The translations under genes were made by a program, and so were the position numbers. A DNA stretch of 64,000 nucleotides from Eucommia ulmoides (lineage: Eukaryota > Streptophyta > Magnoliopsida > Garryales > Eucommiaceae): assembly GCA_016647705.1 (NCBI GenBank), contig CM028335.1:5534579-5598578 (forward strand), given 5' to 3'. Shown in pieces: positions 35,476 through 45,277 of the stretch; position 1 is the stretch's first letter; the number at the start of each line of letters is the position of its first letter. Under the pieces are notes generated by a model. That model made no database searches, was not told where the DNA came from, and saw only the letters and a list, made by a program, of their open reading frames with translations.

Positions 35476-36622
35476 ATTGAAATCTAAAAGAGCATTATGG
35501 GAATTTTATTATATTTCATTCCATTCTTTCATTCATTTCATACCAACCAAACAAGATAATGGAATAATAATTTCATAAGGACATAATGGTAATTTTACTA
35601 TATTTCACTATTCTATTCCTTCTCTCATTCCATACCAACCAAACAAGAGAATGGAATAGTGATTCCATTGACAATTCCATTCCATTCCTTCTCTCATTCC
35701 ATTCCTTCTCTCATTCCATTCCACCCTCATTCCATTCCGTCCAACCAAACATGCCGTTATATATTATGAGATTTTTGTTTGATATGTGATATTTATATAT
35801 TTTATGCTTGATCCATCTAAAATGTTTTTATTAAGAAGACAGTACACTCGCAGGTACAGCAGCCAGGAGTTGGTCATCTACTGGCATTAGGTAGAGTCCG
35901 GCGATGGTGTAGTATGGTAGTATTTTGGGAGGAACTGTTTGAGGGGAACCTGTGAGAGCTTCATTGTTATTATACTTTTGTTATTATTATAATTCAGGGA
36001 CGGGTGTGTCCCCTGTTAGAGAGGATGTATATGATCAGAAATTATGGTTGTATATTTATGTATGCACTTTGTCATTTACTAGTTGGTTTGACATTCAAAT
36101 GATGTCATGTCGATATCACGCCGACCCCAGGGTGATGGGTGTCCGGGGTGGGGTGTGACATAATATTTGTTTTGTTACCCATGTGACTTGCCGTAATTAG
36201 AGGAATACACAAAGGCTAAAGAAAGAATTTCTTAAGGAAGTTTTTTTTAAGAGCTTCATTTTCCTTTTGATGAAAAAGTATTCCTTTTGAGTTGAGTTCT
36301 TAATTCTTGAGCTCTTCACAAAACTAAAACACTTCTAGTTTGTGATTCCTCTCATGTGTTAAGAAAACCCAAAGAAAATATTGTCTCTAGTTCTTGAGAA
36401 GAAGCTCACTCGTCTTGTTTCAATCGGTGTGAAGTCAAAGTTCGGAAGGTCCACGGTCTCAACGCATTTTCTTCAAATCTGCACTACAAGATGTATTCTA
36501 TGATACTTCTAATTTTGTTGTATTATTAAATAATATTCCTATAAACGTTTTGACTTTGATCTCTTCTTGAAATCCACCAAGATAAACTTCCACTGCGTAC
36601 CGATCGATTTTCCAATAGTAGA

Positions 36623-37473
36623 CACATTAAACTAACATATCATAACATGATTTGAACATTCCAAACTAGATTTGATATGTAAATCTAATTTTTGGTTCAT
36701 GACAAAAACTGTAAAATGAGTTTTTAAGAGTTTCAAAAATATTTTGATAAATTCTCTTCAATTTAATATTGTTTTGATCAAGTTGAATTATGATAAGATG
36801 TTAAACATTCAATATAATGTATAGGAATCATCATACAACACTTAAAACAAGTAAAAATTGCCAAAATGTCAAGCCAAAAACAGAGCAAGAGAGAGAAAAC
36901 CTTATGCTCTAAAGTAGTCGACTACTTGTGCAGCAACTTCTGCTAACTTTTCATTTTCATCCACTTTGGGTTTTTGGTCTCAGTTCATGACTGTATATCA
37001 TTTTAAACACTTTACAAATATGTGACAATGATATTTATGATATTTTGATGATCCAAAAATACAATGCACTTTATGATCATGTTAATAACGTGATTTTCCA
37101 ATTTTGCTTATTTATGATCAAACGGTAATTTTTTCGATTTTGCATGTAATGAGCAAACACATAATTCATATTGTGATATTTAGGCATATTAGACATGTCA
37201 AGATCAATATATCACAATTTTATATACTCTCGGTGTATGTAAACGTCCTATAGAGTTTTGAATTCAATAGCTTGCGAAATGTTGTCGAAATAAAAAATTA
37301 TATTATTTAAATCATACCTTTCAACTTGAATTCATCTCCATAAAATATTTCAGTGATATTCGAATGATATATACTCAAAAACATTGTTAGTACATTTAAA
37401 ACGTCAAATACAGTATTATCGTCAAAATCACATTTATTTGGGGATCCTATGATTGAAATTTCTTAGACTAACA
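36623..37473 (-). repeat. Copia-1 3' LTR, inner segment
   Basis: Continues the LTR after Copia-2 and aligns with 61046-61923, ending gactaaca at 37473. It contains one copy of the palindrome AAGTAGTCGACTACTT (36912-36927), where the 5' LTR has two. Confidence 0.9.
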
Positions 37474-37826
37474 ATCTCTCCTTTTTTTATGATAACAACC
37501 CATTTGATATTTTAATAAAGATAATCACTTTACTGGCTCCCCCTGAGAATGAGACCAGTTTTTGAAATATTTTTATCCAATAAAGTTCAAATTTTCATTC
37601 TTTTTAGGTTAGTAAAGTTTTTATCATTTTCAAAATATGACAAACTTAATAATTAAGATCATATTTAACAACTACATAATATCACATAGATCAATGATCT
37701 TACAATAGTTAAAGTACATATCAGCATAAATAACACACCATAATAAAATGCAAATATAAGCATACTAAAGTGAGTGTCTAATATCAAATCTAGGTCTTTC
37801 TCTCCCCTCGTCACATAAAGAAAGAG
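37474..37826 (-). other. Copia-1 polypurine tract and 3' untranslated region
   Basis: On the minus strand AAAAAAAGGAGAGAT directly precedes the 3' LTR and is a good polypurine tract (37474-37488). The rest, to 37826, is AT-rich and shows no gene. Confidence 0.7.
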
Positions 37827-39076
37827 TTAGACGTAGTTTTGAGGTGGTGGTGGTGGTGGAAAATGTGTGTAAAAGTTATCGGTGAATTGATTGAAAAATC
37901 CTATGAGAGTTTGAAACCGCTTGTCTATGTTATGAGCGTGAGCATCGAAACGGTCTGAAAGATTGTCCATTATTCCTTCACATCGTGTACTCATTTCGTC
38001 CATTCGTCCTTTAAAGCACCTGCTCATGTTATCCATTCTAGACACAAGATCATTATAGTTATAGTTTGGAGCATTTGAACCTTCCCTAACTTCGTAAGTA
38101 GAGGTTCCACCGGTTTGAGGTGGTATGTCTTCCATCTCATCGTCACCATCCTATTCTTCTTTTTCATCTTCTTCAATATTTTCAGTGGCTACTTGGTAGG
38201 CATTCGCGCGCCTTAATTCTACTGACTCATTTGTAAGCGCAAATGCGACAACTTGGTGAATGTTGTCTTGTCTTTCCCGTTTTCTCCAACAACCGTTTAC
38301 AAAACTATATCCCATTTTCAAAACGGTAGACAAATCAATGATCTCATGCATAGTAATGATAGAATATATATTTTCATTATTGAGAGGAAGTTGGAAGTGA
38401 TTAAAAATTGAGGTAAGTGCAATACCAGAAGGCAAAGAACCTTTTATTTTGTTCTTTTGAGCAAGCATATGTTTCCCAATCACAAATGCAAGATCAATAC
38501 GAGTACTATAAAGAAAGCTCTTAAGGATGAAAAGATCAAAGAAACTTATATGAGCTCGACTTCCTAATCTTGGTACAAGAGAGTAGTTTATGATTGAATG
38601 AATCAACCGGCACAAAAAGACGGCCCAACAAGAGTAGCCAACACATCCCATTCATTAAAGTTCAAATTGTTAGTCAACTAATTGTTATTGAATTTTGGTT
38701 GAATATTACCTCTAGGAAGATGAAACATATTTGCAAGCGTGCGGTAATCAAATGAAATCTCAACACCGTTGACATAAGAGGTATAAACTCCATGTTCATA
38801 TACAATATTAACATTGAACATTTGAACAAGAATGATATATAAAGGTGGAGACATATCAACAAAATAATCCCAACTAGCATGATTTAGATAAGCACAAATA
38901 TGAAGATTATGATTCGAAAGAGAATATAAATCAACCGGACGATCGGGAATCACCTTGCGGTGAGAGAAATCTACCTGAAATGTTTCTTCATTTTTAGGAT
39001 AGGAGAAGTGATGGTGATCAAACTAAGGAACCAGAGCTTCCTCTTTTTGATTTCTCCTTGATCTCCTTGGTGCCAT
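37827..39076 (-). pseudogene. Copia-1 3' extra ORF (Sirevirus-type, plant transposon protein domain), degraded
   Basis: An ATG at 39076 opens MAPRRSRRNQKEEALVP and then a stop. The frame goes on with HRKVIPDRPVDLYSL, FVDMSPPLYIIL and VNGVEISFDYRTLANMFHLPRG. After a stop and frameshift near 38670 it continues as SLVPRLGSRAHISFFDLFILKS-like, LAFVIGKHMLAQKNK and LPSGIALTSIFNHF. This order resembles the putative plant transposon protein domain in ORFs that follow pol in Sirevirus-like Copia elements. The C-terminal 100 residues are charged, with SRMDNM/RMDEM/IMDNLSDRF repeats (coiled-coil like) and a PPPPPP tail. Function is unknown; an envelope-like role has been suggested for the class. The breaks make it non-functional. 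Confidence 0.68.
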
Positions 39077-39775
39077 GACTCTCCTTCAAGAATCTCACAA
39101 GAACAAAAGCTAGGGTTTGGTATTTTCTCAAGATCTCTTAAGGTAAGCCTCATCTCAAAGTTGTAAATGAAATATGGTGAGAATATGAGATTATATAGGC
39201 AAAGAAATCGTGTAAATCAACCCTAAAAACATTAAGAAGGCATTCAATTCCATAACCACCCGAATACTCAACCACCAGGATAAGTGGTCGACTACTTGTC
39301 CCAAAAGTAGTCGTCTACTTTCGTTGTAACATTTCTAGCAGTCAGTCAGCTTGATCCGTTTCTCGTTTCACGCCCCATTTTGATTGTTTTACTTAATTTT
39401 TATTCTTTGTATGGTTTGATGGTATATATATCAATTCTATATAACTTAGAATTGATCTATATTACCCATAACCAAATTTCGTTGTTGCCTCAAGGATTCA
39501 AGTTATCAAAATTAGATTTTTTATCACTTTGAATAACATGATTTTGAAACCCTTTTAAAAATATTTAAAACATAATATATATAAATAAATATCAGTGAAA
39601 CTTACTTTCAGAATTATAAATCAAAATTAAAGTGAATTTTGATAATTAAGACAACTTTTACAAATTATATCATATTTACTCTCAAAGTAAGAATTTTGAA
39701 AATTTTATTTGTAAAATAATTTCAAAGTAATATTTTTTTCTCATCATACCTAAACCATGTAATATTTTTTAAAAT
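39077..39775 (-). other. Copia-1 spacer between pol and the 3' ORF, with two AAGTAGTCGACTACTT-like palindromes
   Basis: AT-rich non-coding stretch. At 39282-39297 and 39305-39320 lie aagtggtcgactactt and aagtagtcgtctactt, each one base from the palindrome found in the LTRs. Such repeated palindromes near the 3' end may be cis-acting sites. Confidence 0.55.
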
Positions 39776-41061
39776 TATTCTTCTGCAAGAGGCTTAGTGA
39801 AGATATCGGCTAGTTGATTATTAATGTCAATGAATTCCAATGTGATATCGCCCTTTTGAATATAGTCACGAATAAAATGATGTCTAATTTCAATGTGCTT
39901 TGTTTGTGAATGTTGAGTAAGATTCTTACTCAACATATGACGCTAGTGTTATCACATAAGATCGGAACACAACTAACATCAATACTGAAATCTCCCAATT
40001 GTTGTTTCATATAAAGAACTTATGCATAACAATTTTCAGCTGCGATATATTCGACTTCGGCAGTAGATAATGCAACAGAATTTTGTTTTTTGCTTGACCA
40101 AGAAACCAATGCGTGTCCTAGAAAATGACAAATACCACTAGTGCTTTTACACTCGACTTTGCAACCGGCAAAATCCGCATCAAAATAACTAAGCATGTCA
40201 AGACATTTATTTTTAGGATACCATAATCATAAATCATATGTACCAAGTAAATATCAAAAAATATATTTAACGGCGGTTAAATGTGATTCTTTAGGACGTG
40301 ATTGAAAACGAGCATGTAAACACATATTATACATGATATCAGATCTACTTGTCGTAAGATAAAGAAGACTACCAATCATACTTCGGTATTCCTTCTCATT
40401 CACTTTCTTACTGTTTTCATCGGTGTCCAACTTGGTTAAAATACTCATTGGTGTATTGTGTACCTTTGAGTTTTTTATGCCGTATTTTTTAATTAAGTCC
40501 TTGGTATATTTTGCTTGATTGATGAATATTTTGTCTTTTGTTTGCTTAATTTGCAGCCTAAGGAAAAAAGTTAATTCTTCTATCATATTCATCTCAAATG
40601 CTTCCTGCATAAGCTTAGCAAACTCTTAGCACAAGATCTCATTAGTAGCACCGAAAATGATATCGTCAACAAATATTTGCACTAATAAGATATTATTTTT
40701 AGATTCTTTAATGAAAAAGGTTATATCGCTTAAACCACATTTGAAACTTTTTTCTAGGAGAAATCTCTCATACCAAGCTCTAGGTGCTTGTTTGAGACCG
40801 TAAAATGCTTTAGATAGTTTAAAAACATGATTTGAAAACTTTTCATCTTTAAAACTGAGAGGTTGTTCAACATATACTTCTTTGGATATAAAACCATTTA
40901 AAAATGCACTTTTAACATCAATTTGAAAAAGTTTGAAATCATTAGCACAAGTAAAAACAAGTGATATACGTATAACTTCTAGTCTAACTACCAGAGCATA
41001 CGTTTCATTATAATCTATTCTTTCTTCTTGATTAAAATCTTGTGCTACCAATCTTGCTTTA
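39776..41061 (-). pseudogene. Copia-1 reverse transcriptase (C-terminal part) and RNase H, degraded
   Basis: On the minus strand the reading runs AQDFNQEERIDYNETYALV, FQIDVKSAFLNGFISKEVYV, KAFYGLKQAPRAWYERF, FVDDIIFGATNE, KYTKDLIKKYGI, YRSMIGSLLYLTTSRSDI and, past 40254, an RNase H with the TEVEYIAA-like and LADIFTKPLAE-like C-terminus. The FVDD box keeps the aspartate pair. A stop (TAA) at about 40624 and frame changes in RNase H inactivate it. Its 5' continuation lies beyond the MITE at 41735-42029. Confidence 0.87.
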
Positions 41062-41070
41062 TTTCTCTAA

Positions 41071-41734
41071 GGGAAAAATACATTTTAAACCCACTAGGTA
41101 TTGACACTTTTCTAAATGGTCCCTCTCAATTTGACCGTTTCATTTTAAACTCTCTAGGTATAAGCAAGTTTTTATTTGGTCATTCCATCAGAAATTCCAT
41201 TCAAACCAACAGAATATAGGGGTAAAACAGTCTTTTTACTTATTTCTAATTTTTTAATGATTTTTTTCTTTTTTTTTTTATCTTCATCTCTCCCTCTTTT
41301 TTTCTCATTCCTCCATCTCCTTTCCTCTCTCCTTCATTTCATAGGGGGTGTTTACCCCCTGTTACACCCCCTGTTGAAGGGGGTGTTAGGGGGTGGCACC
41401 CCCAGTTACGGGGGTGATTTCACCCCCCGTAACAGGGGCTGGCGGGGGAGGGAAGGAGAGAAGAGAGAGAGAAGGAGAAGGGGGAGTAAGAAATCAAAAC
41501 AAAGGAAAATATATATATATATATATATTAAAAATGATTAAAAAATAATTTAAAATTGAAAAATATAAAATGATGAATTTTCCCTCAACATTTGGTTAGT
41601 TTTGACAGAATTTTTAACAGAATGACTGAATAAAAATGTGTTGATACTTAGAAGATTTAAAATAAAACGCTTAAAAGGAGAGAGACCATTTAGAAAAATG
41701 TCAATACCTAGAGGGTTTAAAATGTATTTTTTCC
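41071..41734. mobile_element. MITE, 664 bp, long TIRs and 9-bp TSD (Mutator-like)
   Basis: Ends GGGAAAAATACATTTTAAAC and its complement; the inverted repeat extends about 160 bp with mismatches (e.g. ctaggtattgacacttttct against agaaaaatgtcaataccta). Flanks are tttctctaa and tgtttctaa, derived from one tatttctaa in the Copia-1 reverse transcriptase, so the duplication was about 9 bp, as for Mutator-like elements. It has no coding capacity. The centre has C/G-rich inverted repeats (41340-41450: ttacaccccctgttgaaggggg, cagttacgggggtgatttcac and partners) beside a CT-rich stretch. Confidence 0.8.
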
Positions 41735-42029
41735 TGTTTCTAATAGCAACACCCGACTCATCATTTTTATTTTGAAAAACCCATTTTGTTCCAATTACGG
41801 GATGGTCATTAAGTCTTAATACTAGAGTCCAAACTTTATTTCTCTCAAATTGATTTAACTCTTCTTGCATCGCTAGGATCCAAGATTCATCGTCAATAGT
41901 TTCATTTATATTTTTAGGTTCAATTTAAGATAAAAAAGCAGAAGTGTTAATATAGTTTCTCAAAGAAGATCTAGTACTTACACTACGTTCAATGTCACCA
42001 ATGATTTGATTGGTAGGATGAATGTAAAC
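41735..42029 (-). pseudogene. Copia-1 reverse transcriptase N-terminal fragment
   Basis: The minus strand reads FERNKVWTLV, HPVIGTKWVFQNKNDESG and VAIRN, the start of Copia reverse transcriptase, cut from the rest by the MITE. Upstream, toward 42029, an acidic linker is just readable before the MULE boundary. Confidence 0.85.
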
Positions 42030-42120
42030 ATTTTTCCAAGAGTTGTTTACCTATTAAATATTAAAAAAAAAAAAAATTACTGAATGAGAATAGTTTTTAA
42101 CTTATTTACGTGAATAATGC

Positions 42121-42463
42121 ATTTCGCCCTTGTGAAGGGCGAAATCGAAATTTTATTTATTTTTTTTTTTTTTTGATCCCGCGCTTGTGAACAGCGGGAT
42201 CAAAAAAAATTAATTTAATTTGATCCCGCCCTTGCGAAGGGCGGGATCAATAATTTTTTTTTTTTTTTTATTTGATCCCGCCCTTCACAAGGGCGGGATC
42301 AAATGGATTTTTTTTTTTTTTTTTAAAAATGTGATCCCGCCCTTATGAAGGGCGGGATCACCAAACGGCGACCAGCCGTTTACACGGCTGGTCGCCGTTT
42401 GCTTTGGCCGGTCAAACGACCGGCCAAAGCTGCATAGAAGGCAGCATAAAAAGGCTGCCTTCT
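42121..42463. repeat. Ordered array of eight hairpins, left TIR
   Basis: Eight self-complementary units stand in a row. H1 42121-42145 (ATTTCGCCCTT stem, GTG loop); H2 42175-42201 (GATCCCGC stem, two conserved mismatches); H3 42222-42248, H4 42274-42300 and H5 42333-42359 (GATCCCGCCCTT stems with loops GCG, CAC and ATG counted inside the 27-bp units); H6 42363-42400 (AAACGGCGACCAGCCGT, loop TTAC); H7 42401-42430 (GCTTTGGCCGGTC, loop AAAC); H8 42436-42463 (AGAAGGCAGC, 8-base loop). Poly-T/A tracts separate H1-H5. They may be transposase binding sites, hairpin RNA sources or structural elements; none of this is shown by the sequence alone. Confidence 0.95.
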
Positions 42464-42570
42464 CCCCTTTTTTTTTTTCGCAGGCTATTTTTTGTTTTTT
42501 TATAGGTATAGGTATAGGTTTAGCTTTAATTTGAAATTTTAAAATCTCGATATATGTGCACAATTTCGCC

Positions 42571-42705
42571 TATAAATATCACTTACCGGATTTCATTAAA
42601 ATTCACATTTCTTCATTTACTCCTTCTCTCATTTGTTCTTCATTTTGATATTTTTTTGTTCTAGTTACACTTCTTCTATTCAGACTTCTACTCCTCTATT
42701 CACAG
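42571..42705 (+). promoter_or_regulatory. Left TIR promoter and non-coding first exon of the transposase gene
   Basis: TATAAATA at 42571-42578 is followed by a pyrimidine-rich, ATG-free leader ending ctctattcacag|gttagt, a 5' splice site at 42705/42706. The matching acceptor is aatgatag at 45268, nine bases before the transposase ATG. The right TIR has the mirror copy with TATA at 55485-55492. This gives a TIR-driven gene whose first intron is the tandem array. Confidence 0.65.
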
Positions 42706-42829
42706 GTTAGTATATTTTTAACGTTTTTTTAATTTATTTGTTAATTTAATTAGTATATTTTTTATCTTTATTTGTTAGTTAGTTGGATTTGTTAATTTAA
42801 TTGTTGAATTAAAAATTATACTTTGGTCA

Positions 42830-44999
42830 TTTTTACATGTTTAAGAAAATATAAAATAATATATTATTTCAAAAAAAATGTTAGTTAGTTAGTTTAATTT
42901 TTTACTCTAGCTATTTAATTAAAAAAATATACACTTTGACCCCTAAAAGTATAACAACTAGAAAAATATAAATTTTTAATATATTATTTTAAAATAAATT
43001 ATTAGTTAGTTTGTTTGTTTTGTTAATTTAATTTGTTTAATTAGTTGGTTAGTTTAATTTGTTAATTTAGTTGTTAAATTAAAAATTACACTTTGTCTCC
43101 TTTCACATGTGTAGAAAAATATACACTTTGGCCCCTAAAATTTTTTCAATTACAAAAATATAAAATTTTCAACCTAACGTTTTAAAATAAATTGTTAGTT
43201 AGTTTCATTTTTGAATTTTGTTATTTAATTTAAAATGTATTTATTTAATTTGTTAATTTAGTTGTTAAATTAAAAATTACACTTTCGCCCCATGTGTACG
43301 AAAATATAAATCAACATATTACATTTTTAGTTAGTTTAATTTTTTAATTTAGCTATTTAATTAAAAATACACTTTGGCCACTGAAATTTTGATAATTAGA
43401 AAAATATAAAATTAAAATACCTATTATTTTGTTTAATTTGTTAATTTAGTTGTTAAATTAAAAATTACACTTTCGCCCCATGTGTACGAAAATATAAATC
43501 AACATATTACATTTTTAGTTAGTTTAATTTTCTAATTTAGCTATTTAATTAAAAATACACTTTGGCCACTGAAATTTTGATAATTAGAAAAATATAAAAT
43601 TAAAATACCTATTATTTTGTTTAATTTGTTAATTTAGTTGTTAAATTAAAAATTACACTTTCGCCCCGTTCACATGTGTAGGAAAATATAAATCAACATA
43701 TTACATTTTTAGTTAGTTTAATTTTGTAATTTAGCTATTTAATTAAAAATATACACTTTGGCCCCTTAAATTTTGATAATTAGAAAAATATAAAATTAAA
43801 ATACCTATTATTTGTTTAATTTAGTTGTTAAATTAAAAATTACACTTTGTCTCCTTTCACATGTGTAGAAAAATATACACTTTGGCCCCTGAAATTTTTT
43901 CAATTACAAAAATATAAAATTTTCAACCTAACGTTTTAAAATAAATTGTTAGTTAGTTTCATTTTTGAATTTTGTTATTTAATTTAAAATGTATTTATTT
44001 AATTTGTTAATTTAGTTGTTAAATTAAAAATTACACTTTCGCCCCATGTGTACGAAAATATAAATCAACATATTACATTTTTAGTTAGTTTAATTTTCTA
44101 ATTTAGCTATTTAATTAAAAATACACTTTGGCCCCTGAAATTTTGATAATTAGAAAAATATAAAATTAAAATACCTATTATTTTGTTTAATTTGTTAATT
44201 TAGTTGTTAAATTAAAAATTACACTTTCGCCCCGTTCACATGTATAGGAAAATATAAATCAACATATTACATTTTTAGTTAGTTTAATTTTCTAATTTAG
44301 CTATTTAATTAAAAATATACACTTTGGCCCCTTAAATTTTGATAATTAGAAAAATATAAAATTAAAATACCTATTATTTGTTTAATTTAGTTGTTAAATT
44401 AAAAATTACACTTTCGCCCCTTTCACATGTGTACGAAAATATACACTTTGGCCCTTGAAATTTTTTCAATTACAAAAATATTAAATATCAACCTATTGTT
44501 TTAAAATAAATTGTTAGTTAGTTTCATTTTTTAATTTCGTTATTTAATTTAAAATGTATTTATTTAATTTGTTAATTTAGTTGTTAAATTAAAAATTACA
44601 CTTTCGCCCCTTTCACATGTGTACGAAAATATACACTTTGGCTCTTGAAATTTTTTCAATTAGAAAAATATTAAATATTCAACCTATTGTTTTAAAATAA
44701 ATTGTTAGTTAGTTTCATTTTTTAATTTCGTTATTTAATTTAAAATGTATTTATTTAATTTGTTAATTTAGTTGTTAAATTAAAAATTACACTTTCGCCC
44801 CTTTCACATGTGTACGAAAATATACACTTTGGCTCTTGAAATTTTTTCAATTAGAAAAATATTAAATATTCAACCTATTGTTTTAAAATAAATTGTTAGT
44901 TAGTTTCATTTTTTAATTTCGTTATTTAATTTAAAATGTATTTATTTAATTTGTTAATTTAGTTATTAAATTAAAAATTACACTTTCGCCTCTTTCACA
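42830..44999. repeat. Left TIR tandem array, about 189-bp period
   Basis: The string gttgttaaattaaaaattac recurs at about 43261, 43449, 43638, 43824 and 44015 (spacings 186-191 bp) and on to 44970. Each unit holds an acactttcgccccttt-cacatgtgta block and an acactttggcccctgaaatt block. Two unit types alternate: one with acctattattttgtttaa, one with ttgttagttagtttcat. About eleven copies are present. Confidence 0.9.
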
Positions 45000-45277
45000 T
45001 TGGAATATGATGTACAAATTGTGCACTTTCATTCCTCAAATTAATTGAATCTATTTAGTTGATATTAGCTTGACGTGGAATTTATATTCGATTTAGAGTT
45101 AAAGTTAAAATAATTATTGAATAAATTCAAAATAAGTAAAATATTAAGGATTGAAAATAAATTACTCTAACCCATAAAAAATGAACACTATAAACCAACA
45201 TACTTTTGTGATTGAGTTTTAGTTAACGATATTTTTTTCTTGTTTTGTTTTGCCTTGTCAAATGATAGCCGCTTGAA

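Larger units (their letters stand above)
31441..35756 (+). mobile_element. PIF/Harbinger DNA transposon, 4.3 kb, two genes
   Basis: TIRs start CGGCATGTTTGGTTGGA at both ends and are flanked by TTA (31438-31440 and 35757-35759), the TWA target duplication typical of PIF/Harbinger. The sister solo LTR shows the empty site near 18056 (atttacatattatgag). It encodes the two usual proteins, a DDE transposase and a Myb/SANT-like protein, on the same strand. Subterminal regions are rich in tggaatggaat and its complement. It sits five levels deep in the nest yet is the second best preserved element, so it is among the youngest insertions. Confidence 0.93.
28906..36160 (+). mobile_element. Solo LTR (TGTAAGATCCC...GTGTGACA), host of the Harbinger element
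   Basis: Perfect TSD taata at 28901-28905 and 36161-36165. It shares ends and landmarks with 15887-18440 (gttcgcag near 30640, gtcttctagtaaat near 30710, gttaggaaggcaaatcctac near 31096, ccggggtggggt at the end). Removing the Harbinger element leaves about 2.94 kb. It carries TG/CA-rich sequence, a (CG)n stretch near 29835-29848 and an A31 run near 30333. Proline/threonine/histidine-rich frames on the minus strand (29500-30390) are compositional artefacts. Confidence 0.83.
13326..36617 (+). mobile_element. Copia-2: Copia LTR retrotransposon, plus strand, nested in the Copia-1 LTR
   Basis: Starts tgttagg, ends ccaata, with TSD gtaga at 13321-13325 and 36618-36622; the undisturbed Copia-1 LTR has gcaga at the matching site (near 61045). 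LTRs are 13326-18893 and 27501-36617; without nested insertions each is about 1.9 kb. The interior holds a tRNA-Met type primer site, gag, protease, integrase, reverse transcriptase and RNase H in Copia order, all with stops or frameshifts. In the first 115 bp the two LTRs differ at roughly six positions, so it is younger than its host but not recent. Five nested insertions are described separately. Confidence 0.9.
27501..36617 (+). repeat. Copia-2 3' LTR (interrupted by a solo LTR carrying a Harbinger element)
   Basis: Aligns with 13326-18893 outside the insertions. The segments are 27501-28905 and 36161-36617. The poly-T/AAATAATTG-rich stretch (28775-28905) matches 14590-14770 of the other LTR. 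Confidence 0.9.
42040..44999. repeat. MULE left TIR
   Basis: From the outside in it contains terminal 12 bp GAGTTGTTTACC, a poly-A/T stretch, eight hairpins (42121-42463), TATA box and non-coding exon (42571-42705), and a 189-bp tandem array (about 42830-44999). The right TIR has the same parts in mirror order. Array copy number differs between the sides. Confidence 0.88.

Noticed and set aside
41176-41541. 121-aa frame inside the MITE
   Set aside because: It reads through TIR, CT-rich and G-rich repeats; no protein-like composition.
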